A DNA stretch of 36,553 bases from Porphyromonas sp. oral taxon 278 str. W7784 (GTDB taxonomy: Bacteria > Bacteroidota > Bacteroidia > Bacteroidales > Porphyromonadaceae): assembly GCF_000467855.2 (NCBI RefSeq), contig NZ_KI259230.1:204495-241047 (forward strand). Reading direction: 5' to 3'. Positions 1-8,309 of the stretch are shown here, in pieces (the first letter of the stretch is position 1; the number at the start of each line of letters is the position of its first letter). The position numbers and the translations under genes are program-made. Under the pieces are notes generated by a model. It saw nothing but the letters and a program-made list of their open reading frames with translations, did not search any database and was not told the origin of the DNA.

Positions 1-375
1 GCTGAGTGGCTACGCTCAGTGACCTTCACCTCAATGGCGGACCTGGAGACTAAGGTTGACTATGTATCAGACTTAACTCGTCACCTCCCGAAGACCATCT
101 ACATTGTGCGGGTGACGAGGAAGGCAATACTTGTCTATCCCGTTTTTGCTGCCGAATGTCATGAAGGAGGAGTCCTCGTCGGTTGTCGCTTGATGCCGGG
201 CTTTGCACTTAACCCTGAGTCCCTACATCCTCTCTGGGATTATGAAGCCCGAGCGGCTACGGAAGAGGAGCGAGAGCGAGTCTTTGAGACCAATCGTCGT
301 CTGAAGCGCTACCGCCATGATGTCCCATGGCTACGCTATCGTACTCGCTACCAAGATGAGCGCTTCTACGATTAG
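1..375 (+). CDS. Unknown protein, 5'-truncated by the window edge
   Basis: The reading frame is open to base 1 (gct gag tgg cta cgc tca gtg acc), so the true start probably lies outside the window. Internal candidates are GTG at 19 and ATG at 52-54 or nearby. The visible part is about 124 residues, soluble, rich in Arg, Tyr and acidic residues, with no signal peptide or membrane segment. It has a hydrophobic core near IYIVRVTRKAILVYPVF and ends in a basic and aromatic tail (LRYRTRYQDERFYD). I do not recognise a family. It is followed at once by a strong intrinsic terminator, so it is the last gene of its transcript. The codon pattern and a clean stop before the terminator support a real gene. 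Confidence 0.6.
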   Translation, partial: AEWLRSVTFTSMADLETKVDYVSDLTRHLPKTIYIVRVTRKAILVYPVFAAECHEGGVLVGCRLMPGFALNPESLHPLWDYEARAATEEERERVFETNRRLKRYRHDVPWLRYRTRYQDERFYD

Positions 376-410
376 CTTATCCAGCGGGTGAAGCAAAGTC
401 GTATCTACTT

Positions 411-452
411 AGATCCAGCCAGTCCTTCTCTAGGGGCTGGCTGGATCTTTTG
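411..452 (+). terminator. Intrinsic terminator after the first gene
   Basis: A perfect 12-bp stem, AGATCCAGCCAG (411-422) with CTGGCTGGATCT (437-448), closes a 14-nt loop and is followed by a short T run (TTTTG). It lies 36 bp after the stop of the truncated first gene and separates it from nspC. Confidence 0.88.
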
Positions 453-588
453 TTACTACAAGAGGAAGAGAAAGAAGCGCTTCTCCCGCCGAAGATGAAG
501 GGTTGATGTGGGATGCTTTGGACTTGGTCGAACTTGGGCATCGAACGATCCCGCTCTGTACGGGCGTTTGGGAGGGGTAAAAAACGAT

Positions 589-670
589 CCACGGTAGGTC
601 ACCGAAAAAACCTACTGTAGGTCGTCGGTGCGACCTACCGTGGTTCGGTCAGGCGACCTACCGTAGGTTT
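589..670. repeat. Four-unit palindromic array, site A (ACCTACnGTAGGT family)
   Basis: Four imperfect copies of a palindromic word related to CGACCTACnGTAGGTCG sit at 589-600, 610-624, 631-643 and 654-670, spaced about 20-24 bp. Unit 1 (CCACGGTAGGTC) is the exact reverse complement of the core of unit 3 (GACCTACCGTGG). Both lack the same central base pair relative to the family word. Unit 2 is complementary to unit 4 at 15 of 16 positions. A homologous four-unit array lies at 20000-20097. The array is part of the roughly 385-bp gap between the first gene and nspC. The rest of that gap (453-588) holds nothing I recognise. Confidence 0.85.
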
Positions 671-737
671 TATTTGGGGGGCTGTGCGCATCGGCTGAGG
701 ACGAGGGGGGATAACAGAGGCAAACGGCGATATTCAC

Positions 738-745
738 TATCTTTG
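738..745 (+). promoter_or_regulatory. Predicted Bacteroidetes -7 promoter element for nspC
   Basis: TATCTTTG matches the TAnnTTTG -7 consensus used by the primary sigma factor of Bacteroidetes. It lies 15 bp before the chosen nspC ATG at 761, which would give a very short leader. No clear -33 TTTG box is visible at the expected distance, so this is a motif-based prediction only. It also argues against the longer reading frame that begins at 674, because that start would lie upstream of the promoter. Confidence 0.55.
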
Positions 746-760
746 TATCTTGCAAAAGAT

Positions 761-1927
761 ATGGATAAAGACAAAGTAGTGACAACGAACGATAAGACTC
801 AGCTTCCCTCCCCCTGCTATATTCTGGAGGAGGATCTACTGAGACGCAACCTCAGCTTGATCCAGGACGTGGCTCGCCGAGCCGGTGTAGAGATCATCTT
901 GGCCTTCAAGGCTTATGCCCTCTGGCGTACCTTCCCCATCATCCGCGAGTATGTCCCCTACAGCACGGCGAGCTCCGTCTGGGAGGCTCGCCTGGCCTTC
1001 GAAGAGATGGGTGCTAAGGCACACACCTTTAGTCCTGCCTATACCCGTGAGGAGTTCCCCACGATCCTCAGCTATAGCTCGCATGTGACCTTCAACTCAC
1101 TGAGTCAGGTCGAGCACCTACATCCGCTGATGCCTCGGGATGGGAGTGTGTCCTTCGGGCTACGTATCAATCCCGAATATTCGGCTGTAGAGACCGACCT
1201 ATATAATCCCTGCGCTCCAGGCTCTCGCTTCGGTGTGCCGGCGAGCGAACTCAAGGTGCTCCCCGAGGGGATCGAGGGCTTCCACTTCCATTCGCTCTGC
1301 GAAGGTTCGGCGGAAGACCTAGAGAAGACCCTGGAGATCATTGAGCAGAGCTTAGGTCACTTCCTCCCCCAGCTCCGCTGGCTCAACATGGGGGGCGGTC
1401 ATCTGATGACCCGTCAGGGCTACGATGTCGAGCGCCTCGTCCGTGTGCTCCGAGCCTTCAAGGAGCGCCACCCGAACCTTGACCTGATCCTTGAGCCAGG
1501 GAGTGCCTTCGGCTGGCAGACGGGCTTCCTGACCTCTTCGGTCGTGGATATCGTCGAGCACCATGGGATACGTACGGCGATCGTCGATGTCTCCTTCACC
1601 TGCCACATGCCTGACTGCCTCGAGATGCCCTACAAGCCCGCTATCCGTGGAGCTCGTACGATGGATGAGTATCGCCCCGACCAGCATAGCTATCGCATCG
1701 GGGGGAATAGCTGCCTCAGTGGTGACTTCATCGGCTACTGGGAGTTCGATCATCCCCTAGAGCTGGGCGAGCAGATCATCTTCGAGGACATGCTCCACTA
1801 TACTACGGTCAAGACCACGATGTTCAACGGGGTAGCGCACCCCAGCATCGCCCTCCTACGCTCCGACGGCTCCGTAGAGCTCCTCCGTGAGTACACCTAT
1901 CAGGACTATAAGGATCGCATGGACTAG
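761..1927 (+). CDS. nspC: Carboxynorspermidine/carboxyspermidine decarboxylase
   Basis: This is a fold-III (alanine-racemase-like) PLP decarboxylase that removes CO2 from carboxynorspermidine or carboxyspermidine, the last step of the aspartate-semialdehyde route to sym-norspermidine or spermidine. It is cytoplasmic. The protein is 388 residues from the ATG at 761. Lys50 in ILAFKAYALW is the expected Schiff-base lysine. GFHFHSLCE, the PLP-phosphate loop region around EPGSAFGW, CHMPDCLEMPYKP and GGNSCLSGD all match NspC-type enzymes. The frame is open to a start at 674, but the ATG at 761 gives the family N-terminus (PSPCYILEEDLL) and lies just after a promoter-like TATCTTTG. nrdB follows after 37 bp on the same strand. 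The partner dehydrogenase gene is not in the window. Confidence 0.93.
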   Translation: MDKDKVVTTNDKTQLPSPCYILEEDLLRRNLSLIQDVARRAGVEIILAFKAYALWRTFPIIREYVPYSTASSVWEARLAFEEMGAKAHTFSPAYTREEFPTILSYSSHVTFNSLSQVEHLHPLMPRDGSVSFGLRINPEYSAVETDLYNPCAPGSRFGVPASELKVLPEGIEGFHFHSLCEGSAEDLEKTLEIIEQSLGHFLPQLRWLNMGGGHLMTRQGYDVERLVRVLRAFKERHPNLDLILEPGSAFGWQTGFLTSSVVDIVEHHGIRTAIVDVSFTCHMPDCLEMPYKPAIRGARTMDEYRPDQHSYRIGGNSCLSGDFIGYWEFDHPLELGEQIIFEDMLHYTTVKTTMFNGVAHPSIALLRSDGSVELLREYTYQDYKDRMD

Positions 1928-1964
1928 CGCAAAACTATTAACCAAAAACAAGTAACGAGACAAC

Positions 1965-2915
1965 ATGATCTTCGACAAGCGTACGGAGTACAAGCCCTTT
2001 GAGTACCCCGAGGTGCAGCGGTTCATCGATAATATGAACCGCACCTTCTGGGTGCACTCCGAGGTAGACTTCAGTGACGACATCCAAGACTACAAGACGC
2101 TCCTCAGCGATAGCGAGCGGGAGGTCATCAAACGTAGCCTACTGGCTATCGCACAGGTAGAGGTGACGGTGAAGACCTTCTGGGGTAAGCTCTACGAGTT
2201 CTTGCCTAAGCCCGAGTTTAATGACCTCGGGGCGACCTTCAGCGAGTCAGAGTGTCGTCACTCCTCGGCCTACGCCCGCCTGCTGGAGGTGGTGGGGCTC
2301 GAGAGTGAGTTCAAGAACCTCTTAGAGATACCCGTCTTTCGCCGTAAGCTCGAGCTCACGGACGAACATCTAGGAGGGGCACAGGACTTCATCCACAAGC
2401 TCTTCTTCTTCACTATCGTCATAGAGAACTCCTCGCTCTTCTCTCAGTTTGCCAACATGGTGGCCTTCTCCCACTTCCGTGGCATCCTCAAGAACACCGC
2501 CAACATGGTCTCCTGGAGTAGTGTGGATGAGCAGTGTCACGCCGATGCAGGGGTGTACATCATCAACCAGATCTTCCAGGAGTATCCCGAGCAGCGACTC
2601 TCTAGCCAGGAGGTAGAGCGGATGGTTCGCCACTACCTCTCCTATGAGGAGGAGCTCCTGAGGTGGATCTACGAGCCCGGCGAACTGGAGTTCTACACAC
2701 AGGCGGATATGCTTGCCTTCATGAAGTACCGTATGGACAATGCCCTCAGTCAGATGGGCTACTCTAAGGTATACAACATATCGACGGAGGAGTATCTGCC
2801 CATGCAGTGGTTCGACGAATATGTCTATGCCAACGACTTAGATGACTTCTTCGCCAAGCGTCCGACAGCCTACACCAAGCACGACAAACCCATCACAGCC
2901 AATGACCTATTCTAG
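1965..2915 (+). CDS. nrdB: Class I ribonucleotide reductase, small (radical/metal) subunit
   Basis: This is the beta subunit that holds the dimetal cofactor and starts the radical chain for reduction of ribonucleotides by NrdA. It is 316 residues. Metal ligands visible are Glu66 (AQVEV), Glu96 and His99 (ECRH), Glu154 (VIENS), and Glu189 and His192 (EQCH). Tyr103 lies four residues after His99, in the position of the E. coli radical tyrosine. The first ligand is Glu rather than the usual Asp. From family knowledge, that set with a retained Tyr resembles class Id enzymes such as that of Flavobacterium johnsoniae, which use a superoxide-activated Mn(IV)/Mn(III) centre. The subclass is an inference. 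There is no nrdI gene nearby, which fits. The stop overlaps the nrdA start by 14 bp. Confidence 0.95.
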   Translation: MIFDKRTEYKPFEYPEVQRFIDNMNRTFWVHSEVDFSDDIQDYKTLLSDSEREVIKRSLLAIAQVEVTVKTFWGKLYEFLPKPEFNDLGATFSESECRHSSAYARLLEVVGLESEFKNLLEIPVFRRKLELTDEHLGGAQDFIHKLFFFTIVIENSSLFSQFANMVAFSHFRGILKNTANMVSWSSVDEQCHADAGVYIINQIFQEYPEQRLSSQEVERMVRHYLSYEEELLRWIYEPGELEFYTQADMLAFMKYRMDNALSQMGYSKVYNISTEEYLPMQWFDEYVYANDLDDFFAKRPTAYTKHDKPITANDLF

Positions 2916-4584
2916 ACAAGAACCCTGGTGGTACAACGAGGAGTCTAAGGCCGTCCTCGACCGTGGCTACCTACTCAATGGAGAGACCATCCATGACGCT
3001 ATCGAGCGGATCACGGCCTCCGTATGTCACCACCTAGGAGAGACGGTAGGGACAGCAGAGCTGAAGGAGGCCTTCAAGGATGCTATCTACAAGGGATGGC
3101 TCTCCCTCTCCTCCCCCATCTGGACGAATGCAGGTACCTCACGTGGCCTACCCATCTCCTGCCAAGGCTGCTATATCGGTGATAGTATCTCTGACATCAC
3201 GACCAAGCTCGGGGAGGTGATGATGCACACCAAGCTCGGGGCAGGTACCTCTGCCTACTTCGGCAACCTCCGAGGACGAGGAGCCTCCATTACCAATAAT
3301 GGGAAGTCCTCGGGCGCAGTGTCCTTCATGAAGCTCTTCGACACGGTGATGACCGTGGTGACCCAGGGGGCACGCCGAGGTTCCTTCGCCGCCTATCTGG
3401 ATATCGATCACCCAGACATCGAGGAGTTCCTTCGCATCAAGGATATAGGTAGTGACCTACAGAATATCTTCTACGCTGTCTGTGTTCCCGACTACTGGAT
3501 GGTAGAGATGATCGAGGGGGACGCAGAGAAGCGACGTATCTGGGCTCGTGTGCTGGAGTCTCGTGTACAGAAGGGACTACCCTATATCTGGTTCAGCGAC
3601 ACGAATAACATCCATAAGCCTGAGATCTACCAGTACCTTGGCTGTAATATCACCCATAGCAACCTCTGTAGTGAGATCGCCCTGCCCGACTCGGATAAGG
3701 AGACCTTCATCTGCTGTCTGTGCTCGCTGAACCTAGCTCTATATGACGAATGGAAGGATAGTAACCTGCCCGAGCTCGCAGTGATGTTCCTCGACGGAAT
3801 CCTCTCGGAGTACATCGCTAAGACGGAAGGCAAGAAGTTCCTGAAGTACGCTGCGAACTTTGCCAAGCGTCACCGAGCCATCGGCATCGGTGTCCTCGGG
3901 TGGCACTCCTACCTACAGAGCAAGATGATCCCCTTCGGTTCCCTGAGAGCCAACGCACTGACCACCGAGATCTTCCGTTCAATACAGGAGAAGACTACGG
4001 AGGAGAGCCACCGTTTAGCTGAGCTCCTTGGTCCAGCTCCCATCTTTGAGGAAGGGGGCTTCCCTGGGACTAAGTACCGCAATACGACTCGTCTGGCGAT
4101 CGCTCCTACCACCTCTTCATCCTCTATACTCGGTCAGGTCAGCCCTGGTATAGAGCCCTACTCTAGTAACTACTATAAGGTAGGTCTGGCTAAGGGCAAC
4201 TTCATCCGCAAGAACATCTATCTCCGTCAGCTCCTAGAGTCGAAGGGTAAGGATACGTATGAGGTATGGCGCGAGATTATGATGAATGCGGGCTCGGTAC
4301 AGCATCTTGACTTCCTCGCCCCAGAGGAGAAGGAGGTCTTCAAGACCTTCCGAGAGATCTCCCAGAAGGACATCATCGTGCAGGCCTCTATTCGACAGAA
4401 GTTCATCGACCAGTCGCAGAGCCTCAATCTCAACATCCCTCCCGAGATGCCTATCAAGGAGGTGAACCGCCTCATCATCGAAGCCTGGAAGCTCGGCATC
4501 AAGGGTCTGTATTACCAGCGGAGTAATAGTGTATCTAAGGATATGATCACCAACCTCGTCACCTGCACCAGTTGCGAGGCCTAG
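2902..4584 (+). CDS. nrdA: Class I ribonucleotide reductase, large (catalytic) subunit, short form without ATP cone
   Basis: This is the alpha subunit that reduces ribonucleoside diphosphates. The ATG at 2902 overlaps the end of nrdB; the frame runs further upstream inside nrdB, but MTYSRQEPWW is the natural N-terminus. The 560 residues are much fewer than the 700-850 of many NrdA proteins. There is no N-terminal ATP cone, so dATP inhibition at the activity site is probably lost or works differently. Visible catalytic parts are NLCSE (residues 254-258, with the thiyl Cys256 and Glu258), candidate redox cysteines near SCQGC (86-90) and CCLC (271-274), and the PTTSSSSILGQVSPGIEP loop. GLYYQRS carries the two radical-transfer tyrosines, and the C-terminal CTSCEA carries the thioredoxin/glutaredoxin-reducible pair. 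ftsY starts 33 bp later. Confidence 0.94.
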   Translation: MTYSRQEPWWYNEESKAVLDRGYLLNGETIHDAIERITASVCHHLGETVGTAELKEAFKDAIYKGWLSLSSPIWTNAGTSRGLPISCQGCYIGDSISDITTKLGEVMMHTKLGAGTSAYFGNLRGRGASITNNGKSSGAVSFMKLFDTVMTVVTQGARRGSFAAYLDIDHPDIEEFLRIKDIGSDLQNIFYAVCVPDYWMVEMIEGDAEKRRIWARVLESRVQKGLPYIWFSDTNNIHKPEIYQYLGCNITHSNLCSEIALPDSDKETFICCLCSLNLALYDEWKDSNLPELAVMFLDGILSEYIAKTEGKKFLKYAANFAKRHRAIGIGVLGWHSYLQSKMIPFGSLRANALTTEIFRSIQEKTTEESHRLAELLGPAPIFEEGGFPGTKYRNTTRLAIAPTTSSSSILGQVSPGIEPYSSNYYKVGLAKGNFIRKNIYLRQLLESKGKDTYEVWREIMMNAGSVQHLDFLAPEEKEVFKTFREISQKDIIVQASIRQKFIDQSQSLNLNIPPEMPIKEVNRLIIEAWKLGIKGLYYQRSNSVSKDMITNLVTCTSCEA

Positions 4585-4617
4585 GAGCTCACCTCTCACG
4601 TCTATCAAACAAGAACA

Positions 4618-5571
4618 ATGGCACTATTTGGACTCTTCTCTAAAAAGAAGAAGGAGACCCTCGACGAAGGGCTCTCCAAGACCAAGGAGAATGTCTTCTC
4701 CAAGATCGCACGCGCTGTCGCTGGGCGTAGTACCGTCGATGACTCCGTGCTGGATGAACTCGAGGATGTCCTCGTCACCAGTGATGTCGGCGTGGAGACT
4801 ACCCTCAAGATCATCCGTCGTATCGAGGAGCGTGTTGCCCGAGATAAGTATGTATCTACCTCCGAGCTCACGGGCATCCTGCGCAGTGAGATCGCAGAGC
4901 TCCTGACGCAGAATGGCTCTAGCGACGGGGAGAGCTTCTCCCTGCCTGCCGAAAAGAAGCCCTACGTCATCATGGTCGTCGGGGTCAACGGGGTAGGGAA
5001 GACCACCACCATCGGTAAGCTCGCCTACCAGTTCAAGCAACAGGGCTACTCCGTCATGCTGGGCGCAGGGGATACCTTCCGTGCTGCCGCCATCGAACAG
5101 CTGGAGGTCTGGGCCAAGCGTGTGGATGTACCCATCATCCGTCAGCATATGTCTGCCGACCCTGCCTCTGTAGCCTTCGACACGCTTAGTGCCGCGGTGA
5201 AGGCTGGCTCCGACGTAGTGATCATCGATACCGCAGGTCGTCTGCACAACAAGGTGGGACTGATGAACGAGCTGACGAAGATCCGTCGTGTGATGCAGAA
5301 GGTCGTGCCTGATGCGCCCCATGAAGTACTCCTCGTCCTCGATGGCTCCACGGGGCAGAATGCCTTCGAGCAAGCCAAGCAATTCACTGCCGCCACCGAG
5401 GTCAATGCTCTAGCCGTCACCAAGCTGGATGGCACGGCCAAGGGGGGCGTAGTCATCGGTATCTCCGATCAGTTTAAGATCCCCGTCAAGTATATTGGAT
5501 TAGGCGAAGGGCTAGAGGATCTCCAGCTCTTCCGTAAGAAAGAATTTGTAGACTCCCTCTTCGGCGAATGA
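4618..5571 (+). CDS. ftsY: Signal recognition particle receptor FtsY
   Basis: This SRP-GTPase receptor docks Ffh/4.5S RNA-ribosome complexes at the inner membrane for co-translational insertion. The 317 residues comprise a short basic N-terminus (FGLFSKKKK), an N domain of helices, and a G domain. The G domain shows GVNGVGKTTT (P-loop, about 122-131), DTFRAAAIEQL (152-162), DTAGR (204-208) and TKLDG (268-272). The long acidic A domain of E. coli FtsY is absent, as in many Bacteroidetes. The last four bases (ATGA, 5568-5571) are shared with the rimO start, which suggests translational coupling. Confidence 0.96.
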   Translation: MALFGLFSKKKKETLDEGLSKTKENVFSKIARAVAGRSTVDDSVLDELEDVLVTSDVGVETTLKIIRRIEERVARDKYVSTSELTGILRSEIAELLTQNGSSDGESFSLPAEKKPYVIMVVGVNGVGKTTTIGKLAYQFKQQGYSVMLGAGDTFRAAAIEQLEVWAKRVDVPIIRQHMSADPASVAFDTLSAAVKAGSDVVIIDTAGRLHNKVGLMNELTKIRRVMQKVVPDAPHEVLLVLDGSTGQNAFEQAKQFTAATEVNALAVTKLDGTAKGGVVIGISDQFKIPVKYIGLGEGLEDLQLFRKKEFVDSLFGE

Positions 5572-6875
5572 GAAAGAACCAAGTAGATGTAGTGACCCTC
5601 GGTTGCTCTAAGAACCTCGTAGACTCGGAGCAACTCATCCGCCAGTTCCTAGCCAACGGCTATGTAGTGCACCACAATTCGGACTCGGTCAACGGCGAGA
5701 TCGTCGTCATCAATACCTGTGGCTTCATCGGTGATGCACAGGAGGAGTCGATCAATATGATCCTCAAGATGGTCGAGGCTAAGAAGGTGGGACGCATCGG
5801 ACAAGTATATGTCATGGGCTGTCTCACCGAGCGCTTCATGGATGAGCTTAGAGCTGAGATCCCCGAGGTCGATGGATACTACGGTAAGTTCAACTGGAAG
5901 AATCTCCTTACAGATCTAGGTAAGGCTTATCACAACGATCCCCTCGGTGGCAATCGAAGCATCACGACCCCCGCTCACTATGCCTATATGAAGATCTCGG
6001 AGGGCTGCAATCGCAGCTGCTCCTATTGTGCTATCCCCATCATCACGGGTAAGCACAAGTCACGCCCTATGGAGGAACTCATCGCAGAGGCCGAAGCCCT
6101 CGTCGCCTCAGGCGTCAAGGAGATCCAGCTGATAGCACAAGACCTCACCTTCTACGGGCTAGACATATACAAGCAGAATAGACTTGCCGAGCTCCTTCAG
6201 CGTCTCTCCGACGTACAGGGGCTGGAGTGGCTACGCTTGCACTATGCATATCCAGCGGACTTCCCCCGTGAGATCCTCGCCGTGATGCGAGAGCGGGAGA
6301 ATATCTGCAGCTACCTAGACATCGCTCTACAGCATATCAGTGACCCGATGCTCCGTGCTATGCGCCGTCGTGTCACGAAGGCGGAGACCTACGAACTACT
6401 CAGATACATGCGTCAAGAAGTCCCCGGGCTCCATCTTCGCACGACACTGATGACGGGGCATCCTGGAGAGACGGACCAAGACTTCGAAGAACTCCTGCAG
6501 TTCGTGCGGGATATACGCTTCGATCGCCTTGGGGCCTTCGTCTATTCGCATGAAGCGGGTACCTATGCTCATCAGGCTTATGCTGATGACATCCCGCTCG
6601 AGATCAAGCAGGAGCGTATGGATCGACTCATGTCTACACAGGAAGCCATCGCTACGGAGCTGAATGCCGCTAAGGTCGGTAAGACCTTCAAGACGATCAT
6701 TGACCGTAGCGAAGAGGAGTTCTTCATAGGACGTACCGAGTATGATTCGCCAGAGGTGGATCAGGAGGTCTTGATCTCCAAGCTCGATACTCCGCAGCTA
6801 GAGGTGGGGCAGTTCTATCCCATCGAGATCACTTCATCGGATACCTTCGACTTGTACGGTCGATTAGCCCAATAG
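5568..6875 (+). CDS. rimO: Ribosomal protein S12 (Asp) methylthiotransferase RimO
   Basis: This radical-SAM enzyme adds a methylthio group to the conserved aspartate of ribosomal protein S12. The 435 residues start at the ATG overlapping the ftsY stop. The N-terminal UPF0004 domain has the family signature VVTLGCSKNLVDSEQL and cluster cysteines Cys13, Cys51 and Cys85. The radical-SAM motif CNRSCSYC (Cys147, Cys151, Cys154) follows. A C-terminal TRAM-type region ends in FYPIEITSSDTFDLYGRL. The LGCSKN...DSE signature separates RimO from MiaB. The next gene starts five bases after the stop. Confidence 0.96.
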   Translation: MRKNQVDVVTLGCSKNLVDSEQLIRQFLANGYVVHHNSDSVNGEIVVINTCGFIGDAQEESINMILKMVEAKKVGRIGQVYVMGCLTERFMDELRAEIPEVDGYYGKFNWKNLLTDLGKAYHNDPLGGNRSITTPAHYAYMKISEGCNRSCSYCAIPIITGKHKSRPMEELIAEAEALVASGVKEIQLIAQDLTFYGLDIYKQNRLAELLQRLSDVQGLEWLRLHYAYPADFPREILAVMRERENICSYLDIALQHISDPMLRAMRRRVTKAETYELLRYMRQEVPGLHLRTTLMTGHPGETDQDFEELLQFVRDIRFDRLGAFVYSHEAGTYAHQAYADDIPLEIKQERMDRLMSTQEAIATELNAAKVGKTFKTIIDRSEEEFFIGRTEYDSPEVDQEVLISKLDTPQLEVGQFYPIEITSSDTFDLYGRLAQ

Positions 6876-6880
6876 TAGAC

Positions 6881-8254
6881 ATGCTGCAAGCGGAATTTTG
6901 GAGTATACGCCTCGGTGAACTGGCTTCTGTACAGCCTGCCACTTCGGAGACTCTGTGGGAAGCTCTCTGTACCCAGCTAGAGCAACGACTACTCTCTGGG
7001 GTAGCACTCTACTTCCCTGAGCTAGGACTTTGGCGCCTAGAGGAGCACCGAGAGTATATCGCCCGCACGTCGGATGGTAAGCTCTGGCTCCTGCCCCCAC
7101 GGCTAAGTCTCTCCCTGCAGCAGGAGCGCACCACGACAAGTGTATCTATTCTCCTCTTGAGTGAAGCGCTAGCAGAGACGACTCATGTGCCAAGTGAGAT
7201 CGTAGGGAAGTGGCTAAGAGGGATCAGTCAGCTGTGGAGCGAACTGCTCCATCAGGGGGCACCGATCTCCTGGGCGGGATTGGGGGGCTTCACTCCATTG
7301 GAGCGGGACGGACAGCTAGCTGGCTATCGCTTCCTCCCTGCACCAGAGTTCCTCGCAGCGCTCAATAGACCCTTCAGTATGTTTGCCCCTGTGGAGGTCT
7401 CCTCTACAGCATCACTTCAGGATCTGGAGGTATTAGAGGTCGAGCGCTTAGAGGATCTGGATGAAGTAGCACCCATAGAAGTGCTGTGGACTTCCGAGTC
7501 TTCGGTCGACGCCGACCCCATCCCCACTGCTTCACCTGCGACTACTCCCACACCGCTCGTCCCACCCGTAGAGGAGCCTTCTCCAGAGATCACTGAGGAA
7601 GCAACGGGCGACATAGAGACCAATGAACCAGAAGAACAGCTCCCCGTACCTGCTACCCTCCCAGAAGAAGAGGAAAAGGCTACGCCCGTCATAGAAGATC
7701 CCCTCGGTGATCCATTTAGAGACGAAGAGGAGCGTCCACGTCTGCTGGTCTGGATCTTCGTCTCCATCGGGATCGCTATAGCTAGCTGTCTCTTCTTCTT
7801 CCTGCTTTCCCTTTCGTCCGAAGGGGAAGTGAAGCCCCAGCCCACGACACCTTCCACAGAGACTACCGTGTTACCCGCCGAGCAAGCACCTAAGATCGCT
7901 GACCCGACTTCGGTACAAGACAGCCTAAGCTTACAGTCGATCGACAGCGTGACTACGGGACATTCCACCCCTACTGTATCGCCATCTCAGAACTCATCAC
8001 CTGAAGCTAATAGAGCGGAACAAGTACGCCTGCGTCCCGGTGACCGCCTCTCCCGCCTGGCACTAAAGAAATATGGGCACAAAGCCTTCTGGGTATACAT
8101 CTATGAGGAGAATAGAATGCGCCTCAAAGATCCTGATAATATCCCCGTAGGTGCGGTCATTACCCTGCCTGCAGCCTCTAAATATCAGATAGATCCTACC
8201 GATACGAATTCAGTGAACAGGGCGTTATTGCTACAGCGCTCCCTACACCGATAG
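6881..8254 (+). CDS. Membrane protein with possible HU-like N-terminus and C-terminal LysM domain
   Basis: The 457-residue protein has three parts. Residues 1 to about 165 form a folded region with a HALF-style pattern (VAETLWEALCTQL..., SWAGLGGFTPLERDG) that resembles the HU/CCDC81-type domain seen in Bacteroidetes SPOR proteins; this is an inference from shape, not certain. Residues about 170-285 are a Pro/Glu/Thr-rich acidic linker. One membrane helix lies at about 287-309 (LLVWIFVSIGIAIASCLFFF). After a second low-complexity stretch comes a LysM-like domain at about 380-430 (RLRPGDRLSRLALKKYG, then FWVYIYEEN and IPVGAVITLP). The predicted topology puts the first domain in the cytoplasm and LysM in the periplasm at peptidoglycan. 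It starts five bases after rimO, in a place where many Bacteroidales carry HU-type genes. Confidence 0.72.
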   Translation: MLQAEFWSIRLGELASVQPATSETLWEALCTQLEQRLLSGVALYFPELGLWRLEEHREYIARTSDGKLWLLPPRLSLSLQQERTTTSVSILLLSEALAETTHVPSEIVGKWLRGISQLWSELLHQGAPISWAGLGGFTPLERDGQLAGYRFLPAPEFLAALNRPFSMFAPVEVSSTASLQDLEVLEVERLEDLDEVAPIEVLWTSESSVDADPIPTASPATTPTPLVPPVEEPSPEITEEATGDIETNEPEEQLPVPATLPEEEEKATPVIEDPLGDPFRDEEERPRLLVWIFVSIGIAIASCLFFFLLSLSSEGEVKPQPTTPSTETTVLPAEQAPKIADPTSVQDSLSLQSIDSVTTGHSTPTVSPSQNSSPEANRAEQVRLRPGDRLSRLALKKYGHKAFWVYIYEENRMRLKDPDNIPVGAVITLPAASKYQIDPTDTNSVNRALLLQRSLHR

Positions 8255-8309
8255 GAGCTATATCTTGTATCGACCAAGACAGACAGAAATAACATCGAAA
8301 TAGAATCAT

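Noticed and set aside
674-760. N-terminal extension of nspC from 674
   Set aside because: The extension has no family similarity, overlaps the repeat-flanking DNA and lies upstream of the promoter-like TATCTTTG.
4624-5382. 252-residue open frame antisense to ftsY
   Set aside because: Shadow of the strongly conserved ftsY frame; His/Asp/Gly-rich composition typical of antisense translation in GC-rich DNA.
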